A DNA stretch of 64,000 nucleotides from NCBI GenBank assembly GCA_006538405.1, contig BJKQ01000005.1, positions 2,604,001-2,668,000 of the forward strand, given 5' to 3'. Numbering within the stretch: the stretch's first letter is position 1; each line of letters starts with the position of its first letter. Shown one piece after another: positions 12,701 to 23,613 of this stretch. The translations under genes were made by a program, and so were the position numbers. The notes under the pieces were generated by a model. The model worked only from the letters and a program-made list of their open reading frames with translations. It ran no database searches and was not told where the DNA came from. This DNA comes from Hansfordia pulvinata (lineage: Eukaryota > Ascomycota > Sordariomycetes > Xylariales).

Positions 12701-12955
12701 GCCCGATTTGCGATGCGTGTGTGGTGTGTGCCCTACCCACCTTGCGCTGCTGGTTGCGTGGAGCGCTGCCGCTTTGAGGGGGTAGGCACGCGACACCCTT
12801 CCTCTGTCGGCACTGGGCTCGTCCCTCTACTCGTATGCTCCATTTGTTTTTGTGTGTCAAAGGTTTTGTACATGATTATCACAGATGACCAGCGCTGGCC
12901 ATAGGTAGGGTTCGTCTATGTAGGTACAGGTAGGTTTGTAGGTACAGCGGGCCGT
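9706..12955. other. Intergenic region, GDE1 upstream and PPR-like gene downstream
   Basis: 3.2 kb. The part next to GDE1 (9840-10300) is strongly purine-biased on the plus strand and is probably a pyrimidine-rich promoter/5' UTR on the coding strand. At 10396-10408 and 10414-10426 the 13-mer GGTACCTAAGGTA occurs twice, 18 bp apart. Exact octamers occur at 12003-12010 (TACGAGTA) and 12828-12835 (TACTCGTA). A G-run lies near 11508-11516. Long open frames here, such as 9836-10939 minus and 11402-12067 plus, are compositionally driven and unlike proteins. No gene is supported. Confidence 0.4.
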
Positions 12956-15900
12956 TTAACCGGACGCCCCGACTCCGACCGCCGCGCCCGGCGCCGGACC
13001 AAGATGCTCGGCATGCACGAGCGGCAACTGTGGCAGGCTGTGGCCGCCGGAGGGAGAACGCGGGGCGACGAGCTGCCCCTTGCCCCACCCCGCCTTCCTC
13101 TGCGAGCGCTGCTTTGGTGGTGTCGTCGCCAGACCGGACTCTCTCTGGAGCACCCGCTTGTAGTTCACGTCCGACAGCACCCTCGCGACCCCCATGGGCG
13201 ACGGGTCCGCCATGGACACGTTCTGCGTGAGCCCCCAGTTCCTCGTCCTGGCTATGCCGCGCATCAGGCGGCCGGCGTTGTGCCTGAGCTTGCGGAGCCT
13301 GAACGCGCCGCCCTGGGCCGGGTCCCTTTCTCTGCTGCGCCGCGCGAGGGCCTTCGCCTCTTCCCTGCTGCGCCGCAGCTCCCGCAGCCTGCTTCTCATG
13401 GTGGTTTTGGGATCTCGGGACCCCAGCCCTTTCTTCGCTTGATCATCTCGTCCACCTGCCAGGCCGTCATGCGGGTCGGCGTCGTGTATCTCGGGCGACT
13501 GGCAGTCTCCAGTGTGCCAATCGCCCAGAGCCCGTCGTGGGGCACTGTATTCCGGCGCCGACGGCAACTCTTGAAGGCCCGTAAGGGCGTCTCGCGGATG
13601 GGCCTCTGGCTCCTAGAATCGTCTGTGGGTCGGTCCCGGACCCAGCTGACCAGTGTGCTCAAGGGCATATCATCCCAGTTGGGCCACAAATGGCGTGCGT
13701 GGCTTTGAAGTCCTCGGCCCTTTGCTCCAAGGCACCCAAGCTCAGCGAACATCAGGGCTTTGTAGTACTCTGCCTGGTCATGCACCGGTGATTCCCTCCA
13801 AGACTCCGGGCGGTCTACAACGACCTGCTCGGCAGACGCCGGGTCGTCCAGCTCGTCGGCCTCAATTTGGGCAGAAGCACCGTCTCCACGCGCCGTCGAC
13901 CACCAAAAGGTAGACAGCAGCTTCATCGAGGCGTGTTGAGCAAGAGGCGTATGCCAGAGGTACTTCGACAGCGACAGGTGCCGATGGGGGATTTGGCGGA
14001 TGATCTCCCGACGGATTTGCCGCGCCAGGTCGCCGGCTCCCCTTCCTCTGGGGTCGAAGTAGTTCTGAAGCAGAGGCGTGTAGAGAGACGCGTACATGTG
14101 TTGCCAGTTCAAGCCGTCGCGTGCGCCATCTCGAGTCCGTTCTGCGGTGGGGTCCAGGTCGATGCCCTGGTCAATCTCCAGCACGAACTTGACGATGGCG
14201 GCTTCAGCTTGGCGGGTAAGCTCTGAGGTCATGCGTGTCGCCGCTTGCACGCTCTTGTCGATGCCGACGACCCGAGCCACCGTGACAAACGCGTTCGTCT
14301 CTTCCCACATGCCCAAAAAATCGTCAGCCTTCTTAATGGCAAAGCCAATTTTCTGCTCGAATGAACGGTCCGGCGCATGCAGCAAACGAGTGACGCGTTC
14401 GCACAGGTGCGAGGAATCTTGGGCGTCCATGGCAAGCAATGTTGTTTGGACAGCCCGCGTCAACTGCCGCGTCAACCGATCCAATCCGAGACACCACTGC
14501 GATAATTGGTCTGGCCGGAAGCGGGCGAGCTCGAGAACCTGGTAGAGGATGAAGATGAGATTTCGCGCGCCGGCCTTGGTCGTTCTTTTCAAATATACGT
14601 TCAAGAAGGCGATCAAATCGGGCAATTTCTCGACCATGCCCTTCACGATCTTGCGCGCATTTGCGTGGTCGACACGGGCAACACAGAGAGCGAATAGATG
14701 CTCCATGGTCGAGACGTCCACGTCGCCATGCAGCGAGCCAGCGCGTAGGGAGCTTATAAACGCCCTGGATGCGGCTGCCAGATTCCCGAAATGCAGCCAA
14801 CCCCGGGCTAAAGCATTGGAGACAACCGGATCCAGCAGGGTCTTTTCAATCAGACGTTCATCGACGCGTCCACTGCGAAGACGCATGTTGACCAGCACTT
14901 TCCGCCTCTTCTCGGACCAGAGCGGCCAAACGCTTTGCGCCGGGGCGTTGAGCCCGAAACCATAGCCCCTGTTACCTTTCATTCTCTCAATGATGTCTCG
15001 GAACCCCTCGCGGTCGTTGCAGGCCTGGTAGTGGCTCAAGAGGAGGGCGACCATGTGTGGTGTGGCGGACGTCTTGGTATCGTTGACGAAAGAGTCGACG
15101 ACGATCTGGGCAAGATCTGCCCGCTGAATGCGATGGAATCCAGCGACGAGGGCTCCGTACGTGTAGCTGGAAGGGGGAGCAGAGCTGGCGAGCAAGTTGT
15201 ATGAGATTTTCGCAACGGCTTCTCGAGCAGTCGTGGCCGTGTCGAAAACGGAGCGGATGGAGTTGTTGAGGAGCCAGCGTACACGGAGAGTCTCGTTGGG
15301 TTGGGCATCGGCGGGTTGATAAGCCGGGTGAGGATTCGGGGCCAGCATCGACTCGAGGAGCTTGACGGCATCGTGCTCGGGCTGTGTAGCTGGCGGGGCC
15401 TGTTTTCCGGCTTGGCCATCGGGTTGCAGTCGGCTCCGGGCAAGCAGAGCGTCAAGCATGCACATGACACCTCGTGTGAAGTACTCCAGGTGGGTTTCCG
15501 TGATGGCCTCTCTGAACCGCAAGCCTTGCAGCTCCTCGGTCTTGAGGCTTGCATTGAGGCCGACCCAATCAACAAGGACATCCGGATGTGGAGGAAGTGC
15601 GCAACCCCCCGGCGCGAGGTATTCTATCAGGGAGAAATCGGTGAAAGGCTTGGGCCTTCGCCTGGAAACGCATTTGGACTGGGGGTGGTTTTCGCGATCG
15701 GCGGGGTTGGGGATATCCGTGCCGCGGGAGGTTCCGGCGGTTGCGTTGCCATTGAGCGCGCTCTTTGCCTCGTCGATCTTACGGTCGAGAGCCTGGCGCT
15801 TTGACCCTTTGTTCCGGGCATCGAGGAGGGCGGCGGTGCCAAAGATGGTGGTGTAGCAGGCGGTGAAGAGGTCGGCGCCGGAAATCTTGCGGCGGGAAGC

Positions 15901-15999
15901 GGCGGTGGTGGTGCGCCGGGCGACGCGGACGCTGGGGTGGTGGCACAGGCGGCAGTTGCACGAGGACTGGCGGGCTACGCGGGACCACAAGGCCGACAT
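12956..15999 (-). CDS. Large mitochondrial helical-repeat (PPR-like) protein, with apparent 1-nt frameshift
   Basis: An intronless frame of 867 codons runs from MSALWSRVARQSSCNCRLC at 15999 to a stop near 13396. The N-terminus is basic, Ser/Arg-rich and free of acids, like a mitochondrial presequence. The body is helical, with motifs reminiscent of fungal pentatricopeptide or RNA-maturation factors, such as SYTYGALVAGFHRIQRADLA and MVALLLSHYQACNDREGFRDI. At about 13405-13411 the frame ends in GPEIPKPP. One frame over, translation continues as GPEIPKTTMRSRLRELRRS with very high GC3 for about 140 more codons to 12956. A single missing base, likely one C of ATCCCC, joins them into 1014 aa with an exact codon total. 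The basic tail (RSREEAKALARRSRE, RLRKLRHNAGRLMRG) would suit RNA or ribosome contact. Role in mitochondrial RNA or translation control is inferred. Repeat units were not aligned, so PPR versus related helical repeats is open. Confidence 0.7.
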
Positions 16000-16655
16000 G
16001 GCGCGCGCTGCATGGCCAGAGGGAGGCGAGGGTCGGCGGCCCGCGCCTCGGCTGTGATGTGATGCGAGCGAGTGAACGGATGTGGTGTCGCGATGGTTCG
16101 GCGGGCAGCCCGGCAGCGGTAGAGGGTGTTGCGATCGGTGTTAAAATGGACGCTGGGACAGCCGGCGGCAGACTGGGCTGGGCGTGGCGTGGCGCAACTC
16201 GAAAGTGCGCGTGAGCGGTGCGCGTCGGGTGATGAGAAACCACGAGATAAAATCGAACCACTGATGATATATTTGCCCCAGTCGGCTTCAATGGACAGCC
16301 TTGGTGGAGCTCCGAATAATTGCATCTAGCTGGATAGGTGCATATATTCAAAGCGTACATAAGCCAGGCCATGATCCCAGCTTCAGTTATGTATTAGGCA
16401 TATAGGTAGGTCTGGTACATGTACGATGGGAGTACGTGCACGAGCACCTAGATCCACAGCATACATCCATTACATTACCGTCTAATTAATATGGGAGCGG
16501 AAGTTCTCTCGTTCAATTTTTATATACGTTTCACTTTCAGGAGCCACTTCTTTATCATGGAGAGGCTCATGTGCCTCTCTTATTCTGCGCCTTTATTAGC
16601 ACTTTGCACCTACACACACACACATATGTTGCTATCTATGGTTCTAGCCGCGTCC

Positions 16656-16792
16656 TAAGGGGTCCTAGGGGTCCTGGGGGTCCTGGAGGGTCCTGTTTTG
16701 ATGGTCCTGGGTCCTGTTTTGATGGTCCTGGTTCCTGGATGGTCCTGTTTTGATGGTCCTGTTTTGATAATCCTGGGGGTCCTGTGGGAGTG
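16656..16792. repeat. GGTCCTG-type minisatellite
   Basis: Imperfect tandem copies of GGGGTCCTGG / GGTCCTGTTTTGAT spaced 10-22 bp. The core GGTCCTG recurs about ten times. No coding frame explains it. Confidence 0.75.
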
Positions 16793-16878
16793 AGGGTTTC
16801 AATTTGGCCAAGTCAGAAGGGCAGCCAGTACAGTACATAAAAGGGAAGGAGCGCCGGCAATGTCTGGAATATGTGTGT

Positions 16879-16943
16879 GCGCCCTTTTTACGCCCTTTTT
16901 ACGCCCTTTTTACGCCCTTTTTACACCCTTCTTACACCTTTCC
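16879..16943. repeat. CGCCCTTTTTA 11-bp tandem repeat
   Basis: Four near-perfect copies of CGCCCTTTTTA followed by degenerate CACCCTTCTTA copies, about 210 bp downstream of the NLR stop codon on the coding strand. The alternation of C and T runs could form secondary structure; function is unknown. Confidence 0.8.
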
Positions 16944-17152
16944 TAGTGTGAGCTGCTTTAGAAAATTAACATGTTTTTTTTAAGCGGCTTATTTTATAAG
17001 AGCTGCTTATATAATAGAATGTTACGGTTTCAATACGTGAAAAATGGAAGAACTGTTATTGCACAGCTCACTCTTGAGAGCCGTAATAATCCGGCTAACT
17101 GAACCCCCCTTCTGACAATGATGTATCTGAGACGCCACTCTCGCAACTATCG

Positions 17153-20100
17153 CTAGGACTTTCTTCCTCGTCGACTGGGCCCATAATACAATCTCCTCAT
17201 AATGCGATCACCATCATGCTCCTTTCCCGTGGCCCATGACGCCGGTGTCCGCCCAGATTTGTCTTTTGCGTTCGTGTCAACTCTGGCATCGCTTAGCAGC
17301 AGTTGAATGGTGTGACGATTACCACGGCCAAATGCCCATGAAAGCGGCGTCCGTCCGTCCTTATCTTTTGCGTTCAGGTCAACTCTGACATCCTTCAGCA
17401 GCTGTTCGACTGCGCCCACCCGCCCATGGCCTGCCGCCCATGAAAGCGGTGTACGGCCGTCCTTGTCTTTTGCGTTCGGGTCAACACTGGCATCGTGTAA
17501 CAGCAGTTCAACCTTAGCTTTCTCTCCAGAGCTTCCTGCCCAGGAAAGCGGTGTCCGGCCGTCCTTGTCTTCTGTGTTCGGGTCAACTCTGGCATCGTTC
17601 AACAGCAGAGTGAAGGCCGTCTCCAATCCATAGCCTGCCGCCCATGAAAGCGGTGTCCGGCCGTCCTTGTCTTCTGTGTTCGGGTCAACTCTGGCGTCGT
17701 CCAGCAGGAGTCTGATGCCATCTTCGAATTTAGCGTTTGCCCCCCAGGGAACGCTAGCGTTTGCCCCCCAGGAAAGCGGCGTTCGTCCGTCCTTGTCTTT
17801 TGCGTTTGGGTCAACTCTGGCGTCGTCCAGCAGGAGTCTGATGCAATCTTTGGATCCATCGCTTGCCGCCCACGAAAGCGGCGTCCGTCCATTCTCGTCT
17901 CCGGACAGTGCCATTTCGCCAAGAGCACAAGCGAGCAGTAGCTGTACACTCTTAGACTTATTCGCCTGAGCTGCCAACGATAACGCACTCTCCCCTTTGT
18001 GGTTCCTTGCCTCTAGGTCGAACGTTCCGGGGGCGAAGCTCAGCTCATCAAGAAACAGCTGCAAGACTTCCTGAGAGTATTCTGCCGCTATAAGAAGCGG
18101 CGTCATCCCTTCGTCATTCTTCGAGTTTAGGTCGATCTGTCGGCCATCTGCTGATCGCGCACTGAGTAACACGCGTGCTGTACGCGGGGAGAAATCTGCG
18201 TCTTCGCTGTGGAAAATGGGAATCACTCTATTCGAGACATAATGCAGCGCATTGTTCCCCCCATGGTCTTTTGCGTGGATGTCGGCGCCCTTCGCGAGAA
18301 GCATTTCCACTATGTTCGCCAACCACACATGTGAGGCGACATGCAAAGCGGTTCTCCCCTCTTCATCGGACATGTGCACGTCCGCGCCATTCGCAAGCAA
18401 CTTTTCCACTATGCCGGGATGGCCTCGTTCTGAAGCGACCCACAGGGCGGTACCCCCGTCCAACCTGCAATTGATCTCATCGCTGGTCAACCCATTCGCC
18501 GATAACACATCGACTATTTGCTTGTGCCCCCCTAGAGCCGCCGTCATCAGCGCAAGGGGAACATCCGCTCTACCCCGGCTGGCTGGACCATTGGTTCCAT
18601 CCCCAACTACTCTCGCAGCGGTTCGATGCAGTCCGCAGAATGCGGCCAGCACCAATGGCGAGTGTTCCCCAGGCTCGGGTGCAACTGCAAGGTATCCCCA
18701 GCGTGTGTTCCAATTTTGAGCAACACCTGGCTTCTGCAGGAATTCCATTACCTTCTCAGTGACGGAACAATCGGCATCTTCACACCCTCGAGCGTACCGT
18801 CGCCAGAATTCTCCTGCGAACTGGTACAATGAATCCCTGCCTTGGCGCGTAGGTTGGCCTGACCCATCGGCCGTGCCCAGCAGCCATGAAAGGCAGACTT
18901 TCGCGATCATCGCCCGTCCATGCGGCTTGGTGAAATCCCCAGAGAGCGCCGCACTGAGCCTGTCGGAACGGAGCCATTCCTTGACCGAATAATGTGACAG
19001 TTGAACCAGCTTGACGTCAGCATCTCCGGGGACGATGGCCACCAGGCTGGCAGTGTAGCATGTCAACTCCTTTGGATCAGGCAGGATATTTTCCTCGTCG
19101 AAATACGGTTTCTCATCAACCGACACGGCGAGCGCATCGAGCGCCTCTTCTACCCTGATTGGCTGGTCCGAGAATGTCAGAAACTGCAGCAACCTTTTCG
19201 TTGAGGGAAGATTGTCGGGGCTGATGCTCTGAATAATGCGGTCATAAGTCTCGTCCAGCGTCCGAGGCATATTCTCGAGGCACCGCTTCACAGCCTTGTA
19301 GTCTAACGCGTGTTCAAGGGCGTCGAGTTGGCAGGAGACCCATCGGAACCTGCATGCGTGAGTCGGTTTTGGTTCGGAGGTTCGGAAAAGAGATCGAGGA
19401 CTTACATTCCGTCAGCCTTGGCTTCCAAACCCGCAATAATCTCCATCTGAACCTTTGGCCGCTCACGCCAGCGAGTCAGTCTGCTGTCTTCCAATACCAT
19501 TCCCCGGATATACTGGCTGATGTCCGACGTATGTGTGGGCTGGCCACGCAGACTTAATATCTCCTCTGGCTGTGACCAGTCGCGAACGTGGGACTCTATG
19601 ACATGTTCCGGACGGCTGGTGGTCAGAATGGAAGTACTCGGAGACGCATCATGGATGGATTTGATCCAGTCCAGGAGACTCCTGCGAGTCGACGATTCAT
19701 CGAGTGCGTCTAGAACAATGATTACATTGCTCCTCTGCGCCATCAGCTGTTGAAGGACGTCCTTTAGAGCGTCTTCCGAAGGTTGAGACGTTCCATTCTT
19801 GTACGATGAGTAGGAGTCGAGCAAGGTCTCTGCATCTGGATTCGAAAGAAGCAGCTGATAGATGAGTGACCGAAGCATGTCATCGAGGGTCTGTTTCTTA
19901 GTGTCGCTAAAGACGAAATAGAAGACCAAGAGATCGATGTTGCTGTCGGGTTGCTGTAGGTCATCAACAACTTTGGAGCTGAGTACAGTCTTTCCACTTC
20001 CTGGGCTGCCGCACAGCCACAGAAAGGAACCGGGTGCTTCTCTCCACGAACGATACTCTTGACTGTCTAGTAACCACTGGCCTGAGTTCTCATGGCGCGA

Positions 20101-21294
20101 TTTCTTGGCCCGTTTATAGTTCGTTGATGGGTCCGATGGCAACAGCCACTGCCAAATCTTGTTCAGACGGTTCTCCGAGGCGTCTTTTTTCAAGTGACTC
20201 TCAATCGCCGTGACAGACTGGCGCATTTGGTCGACTACTTGCGCGTTAGATAGCTGTCTTTTTAACTATCGAATTCATCATTGCTGGCAAAAGATTGGTA
20301 AGTATCAAACAAACTCACTCTTCAGTACAAGCCTTTTCTCTGCCTGGACCTGGGTCTGCGGGATGATCTCCAGTAGGTCCTTGGCGTATGCTGCCGCCGC
20401 CATAGCAGCATAGCCCTGCCACTTTGTGTTCTTGTGTGAGTCCGAGTAATCACAGATACCTCGGATCACGAGGGACTTGAACTGATTCATCAGAGCGGCC
20501 GCCTCCGTCTCAAAGCACAGCACTGCTTTCTCCATAGCCAGACGATCGCGCAGTGTCGCGTCCTTGATCAGCTGGTTTCCCGAGGCAATCAAGCCGTAGT
20601 GCACCTGAGGATCGTCGTCGCACTCGTCGTCTCTTGGATTCCGGAACACGAGATCACCCTCCGCCACCCCGCAGACGTCCGCGCAGTCCCCAGATTTGCT
20701 GACTGGGTGAACGACACTGCTCCGGTAAAGCATGTCGGTGTCCGGCCGCTCATAGTCCCTCCTCAGCCGCCGATTCTTCTCCAGCACCTTGGCAATGTTG
20801 TTGTGGATGTTGTTCCCACGCCTTTTGTACTGAACTTGAAGGCTTTGGATCGCTGTCTGCAGGAGAATGGGCGGGGCGTTCTGATGGCCTGTGGCCTTAA
20901 AAGCCTGGTCCTGGACAGTCTGCCCAAAGTCGTACTGGAAGACGGCACCCTTGTCGTAGTCGAGGCAGCTGACGACGACATCGCCCAGGCGGATATCCTG
21001 TTTCGTTGGGACCCCGCCGGCGACGCCGACCATGAGCAGGAACCGGAGGCTGGTGAAGGTGCGCAGCATGTCTCTGGCGACGTTGGCCGCGGGCACCAAC
21101 CCGTAGTTCCAGCGCGGCAGGCAGGCCACGACGACATGATGTTCGTGCACGCGGCCGAGGGCATAGATATTGTCGTCATTGGGGGCCTGCTCGGTTAGCC
21201 GCGGATGCTCCTCGTCGAGGAATTCGAGCGCGGCTACGTATTCCTTCTCGACTGCGCAGATCCACCCGATCGTGTAGTTGGCTGGGTCTGACAT
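17153..21294 (-). CDS. Fungal NLR: PNP_UDP - NACHT - ankyrin receptor
   Basis: Three exons: 21294-20319, 20234-19406, 19349-17153. They total 4002 nt, exactly 1334 codons (1333 aa), with no frame break. Residues 1-325 or so are a nucleoside phosphorylase/hydrolase-like domain (MSDPANYTIGWICAVEKEY..., VGVAGG, ETEAAALMNQF, RGICDYSDSHKNTKWQGYAA). A NACHT ATPase follows, with Walker A GSPGSGKT at about 401-408 and Walker B VIIVLDALDE. A spacer region with FLTFSDQPIRVEEALDALAVS follows, as in fungal NACHT proteins. Ankyrin repeats run from about residue 830 to 1320. By family knowledge this architecture belongs to fungal NLRs tied to heterokaryon incompatibility and innate recognition: the N-terminal domain is the effector, NACHT the switch and ANK the sensor. 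Six C-terminal ANK spacings are nearly identical at the DNA level (see repeat entry). Intron 1 has a CTAAC branch point and two possible acceptors 3 nt apart (exon start 20237 or 20234). An upstream in-frame ATG at 21387 is less likely because MSDPxxYTIGWI is the usual start. Confidence 0.93.
17230..17935 (-). repeat. Near-identical 102-bp ankyrin-coding tandem units
   Basis: Within the NLR, the block coding DPNAKDKDGRTPLSWAA recurs with a strict 102-bp (34-residue) period. The same CCTTGTCTT-type core starts near 17259, 17361, 17463, 17565, 17667, 17793 and 17895. One interval is 126 bp because of a 24-bp direct duplication beginning at 17731 and 17755 that repeats WGANA. Units differ mainly at helix-surface positions. 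The high DNA identity indicates recent unit expansion or gene conversion. Confidence 0.9.
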
Positions 21295-21912
21295 GGTCGT
21301 GTGACGCAGATGGAAGAAGGCGTTTGGAGGCGAGCGGGATCGAAGCAGAGACGCGTAAAGGGAAGAGCCGGACGGAAGCGAGAGCACAGAACGGCAGAGA
21401 AAGAGGAGTCGGGGGCCAGCCTTCCTCTACATTTTGACATGTCGAGAGTGGCCGAGCGGCAGCGTTGCAGAGCCTTGTCGATCTGTGGCGCAGTTGCTGG
21501 CTGTTACTGGCTCGCATGCGTGCTCAGCCGCTCACCATGCAGTAGGCTTAGATAACCGCTCGTGAATGGGCCGCAGATCACCCACCCACGCCCAATAGCA
21601 GAGTTGGGTGCGGGGAAGAAGTGAGCAGGGCTTTACAGTGAGGCGTTCTATTAGACGCCTTGCGGAGTCCAGCACGCCTTGCGATGCTTCTGCTTTTTCG
21701 TCCCGTGTCAGGATTCTCTACTTGTTAATGGTCAGAGGAGTAGTGCATTTACTCAACTAGATCTGGACCTTCTGGTCTTGCCGCCGTTGATTGACCTTTC
21801 TCACGGCAAGAGAGCCAGGCCAAACCAAAAGACACCCACCTCAACACCACGCCTCGCAAAACACCTCATCATGCATAGCCCCGTCGAATTCATCGTGCCG
21901 CCCTGTCCGCTT
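21295..21912. other. NLR upstream / CXXC protein downstream region
   Basis: About 620 bp between two minus-strand genes, containing the NLR promoter and 5' UTR and the 3' UTR of the CXXC gene's left side. The string GTGGCCGAGCGGCAG (21439-21453) resembles a tRNA A-box, but no matching T-arm or acceptor follows. No gene is supported. Confidence 0.4.
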
Positions 21913-22641
21913 TCAGGCTCTCTTGACTTCCCACTTCATGTCAGTGATGCTGACCTCCTCGCTGGTCTTCTCGTCGTAGTCAAACCACTCGCCCTCGCCC
22001 AGCTCGATGCCGTCAAACTTGGTGGTCGACTCCTTGGCGTCGGCCAGCCACTCGCCCTGAGGTAAGGGGGCACAGTTTAGCGACATGCCAAGATTGGAAG
22101 AGGAGCGGACATGCTGTGTACTAGCTGTGGACTTACTTCTGGGGAGAAGGAGGTGAACTCGAGGCCTCGGCAGTCAAACTCGATGATGGACTGCGGCTTG
22201 GCGGGCTCGGTCTGCTCGTAGGCTTTGGGTGCCGACTTGATGGAAGCCGTTGATTCACGCTATGCAGCCCGGTCAGCTCACAATATGCAGCCTCGAAAAA
22301 TCAAGAGACGCCTACCTTGCAGTTCTTGCATTTCCAGACAAAGTTGGCCTCGCCTCTGCTTCCGCCCATCTCGTTCGCTTCCTACAGGGGGGGATGGTAA
22401 GCGGCGAGCCGTGGTTCGTGGCAGCAGTGGGACTCACAAATCTGCTGACGGCAACGGGTTTGGGATGCGTCTCTCGGCATGATGTGCACTGGACGGTGAA
22501 GGTGTACCAGAAGGGGCTCTCCTCGGTGTCCTTGGGGCGCAGGTTGGTGACGCTGGGGATTATCGTGTTAGTGGCAGACTCGCGATAGTGGGAGGGGTTT
22601 CCTGACCCGTTCATCTCGGCCGTCAGCACGAGGGCAAACAT
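21913..22641 (-). CDS. CXXC-motif zinc-binding protein (UPF0587/DUF866, CZIB-like)
   Basis: Five exons: 22641-22607, 22552-22438, 22381-22316, 22259-22137, 22056-21913. They sum to 483 nt, exactly 161 codons (160 aa), the usual length of this family. The first intron is supported by a GTCAGG donor, CACTAAC branch point and CCCCAG acceptor, and its removal gives the conserved EMNGVTNLRPKDT. Two zinc-binding CXXC pairs are visible: CTSC (in QCTSCRETHPKP) and CKNC (in WKCKNCK). The acidic C-terminal half includes EWFDYDEKT, also typical. The family is conserved from yeasts to humans (C1orf123/CZIB), with an undefined molecular role. The gene is divergent from SmF and may share its promoter. Confidence 0.92.
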
Positions 22642-23183
22642 TTTGATAGGGTATTCCGGGAAGCTGAGAGTTAGAGTATGAGGTTCTTTCGTGTATGCGA
22701 CGAGGACTCAGCCAAGGAAAGTGTGCTGGTCATATATCTGAATGCGCCCGTGGATGCTGCGATGGTGGGCGGCGCGGAGATGGGCTGAGTGGGGCTACCT
22801 CCAGGCCCAGCCATGAGAGGCAGCATCTGCTCTCGACTGGAGAAAATTGAAGAGTGAGGTCCGTCCAGTCGATATACGAGTGCCTCCCGTGTATCCACAC
22901 AGAGGTCCCCAGTAAGGACCTTTGTACCGTCCAAACTTCCGGGGCGCAGCTACAGCGCTCCAGCTACTGTAATTGTCCAGCAGAGCCTCGCAAGTCCAGC
23001 TACGGCCAGCCAATCAGCCGCGTCGCTTTCTCCCCCACCACCACCACCACCAACGCCGACCGCTCTCATCACCGCCGCCGACCGAGCTGTCTGCGCACTC
23101 CAAAGCCATCCCGCTTCCCCCCCATCAACCTCCGCGACCGCGACCACGACCAAACCTCGTGCGCGCACCCTCTGTTGCCCATC
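22642..23183. promoter_or_regulatory. Shared divergent promoter region (CXXC gene / SmF)
   Basis: 542 bp between two divergent start codons. A CCAATCAG box lies at 23010-23017, about 170 bp upstream of SmF. A CA/CCACCA-rich pyrimidine tract (23030-23110) sits just before the SmF start. Bidirectional promoter function is inferred from geometry. Confidence 0.45.
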
Positions 23184-23613
23184 ATGAGTGTATGTCATCC
23201 CTCCCTCCCTCCCAGTCGTCACCTGCGAACCTCCTCACAGTCGAAACCCCGACTAACCTCCGCGCGCGCCGCCCACAGTTCATGCCCATCAACCCGCGGC
23301 CGATGCTGCAAGATCTCGTCAACAAGGACATCGTCGTCCGCCTCAAGTGGGGCGAGACCGAGTACAAGGGTAGACTCGTCAGCATCGACAGCTACATGAA
23401 CATCCAGATGACCGGCGCCCAAGAGTACATTGACCAGAAGTTCACCAGCGACCTGGGCCAGATCCTCATCCGGTGCGTTCGCTCCTGTTGCTCCTCCTCC
23501 CCCTGGCCCCTCTTCCACCCTGCTAACGAAACAACCCTCGCAGCTGCAACAACGTCCTGTGGATCAAGGGCGCCAACCAGGGCGGCGACGGCGACACGGC
23601 TATGGAGCTGTAG
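23184..23613 (+). CDS. SMX3: Small nuclear ribonucleoprotein SmF
   Basis: Exons 23184-23189 (only ATG AGT), 23279-23472 and 23544-23613 sum to 270 nt, giving 89 aa. The complete Sm fold is present. The Sm1 motif is VNKDIVVRLKWGETEYKGRLVSIDSYMNIQM and the Sm2 motif is GQILIRCNNVLWIKG, with the IRCNN signature typical of SmF/Lsm6 proteins. The opening FMPINPRPMLQDL matches SmF rather than Lsm6. It forms the E-F-G part of the heptameric Sm ring on spliceosomal U snRNAs. The two-codon first exon would be missed by simple ORF calling. It converges on PRMT5, whose substrates in other eukaryotes include the neighbouring ring members SmD1, SmD3 and SmB. Confidence 0.95.

Larger units (their letters stand above)
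16000..17152. other. Intergenic region with two minisatellites
   Basis: Between the divergent end of the PPR-like start and the 3' end of the NLR. Base composition becomes AT-richer from about 16320, unlike the flanking genes. It holds the two tandem repeats described separately. No gene is supported. Confidence 0.45.

Noticed and set aside
20599..21198. 199-codon plus-strand frame
   Set aside because: It is the complement shadow of the NLR PNP domain, which is clearly coding on the minus strand.
21433..21520. tRNA-like A-box GTGGCCGAGCGG
   Set aside because: No B-box/T-arm of the GGTTCGANTCC type, no acceptor stem pairing within 90 nt.
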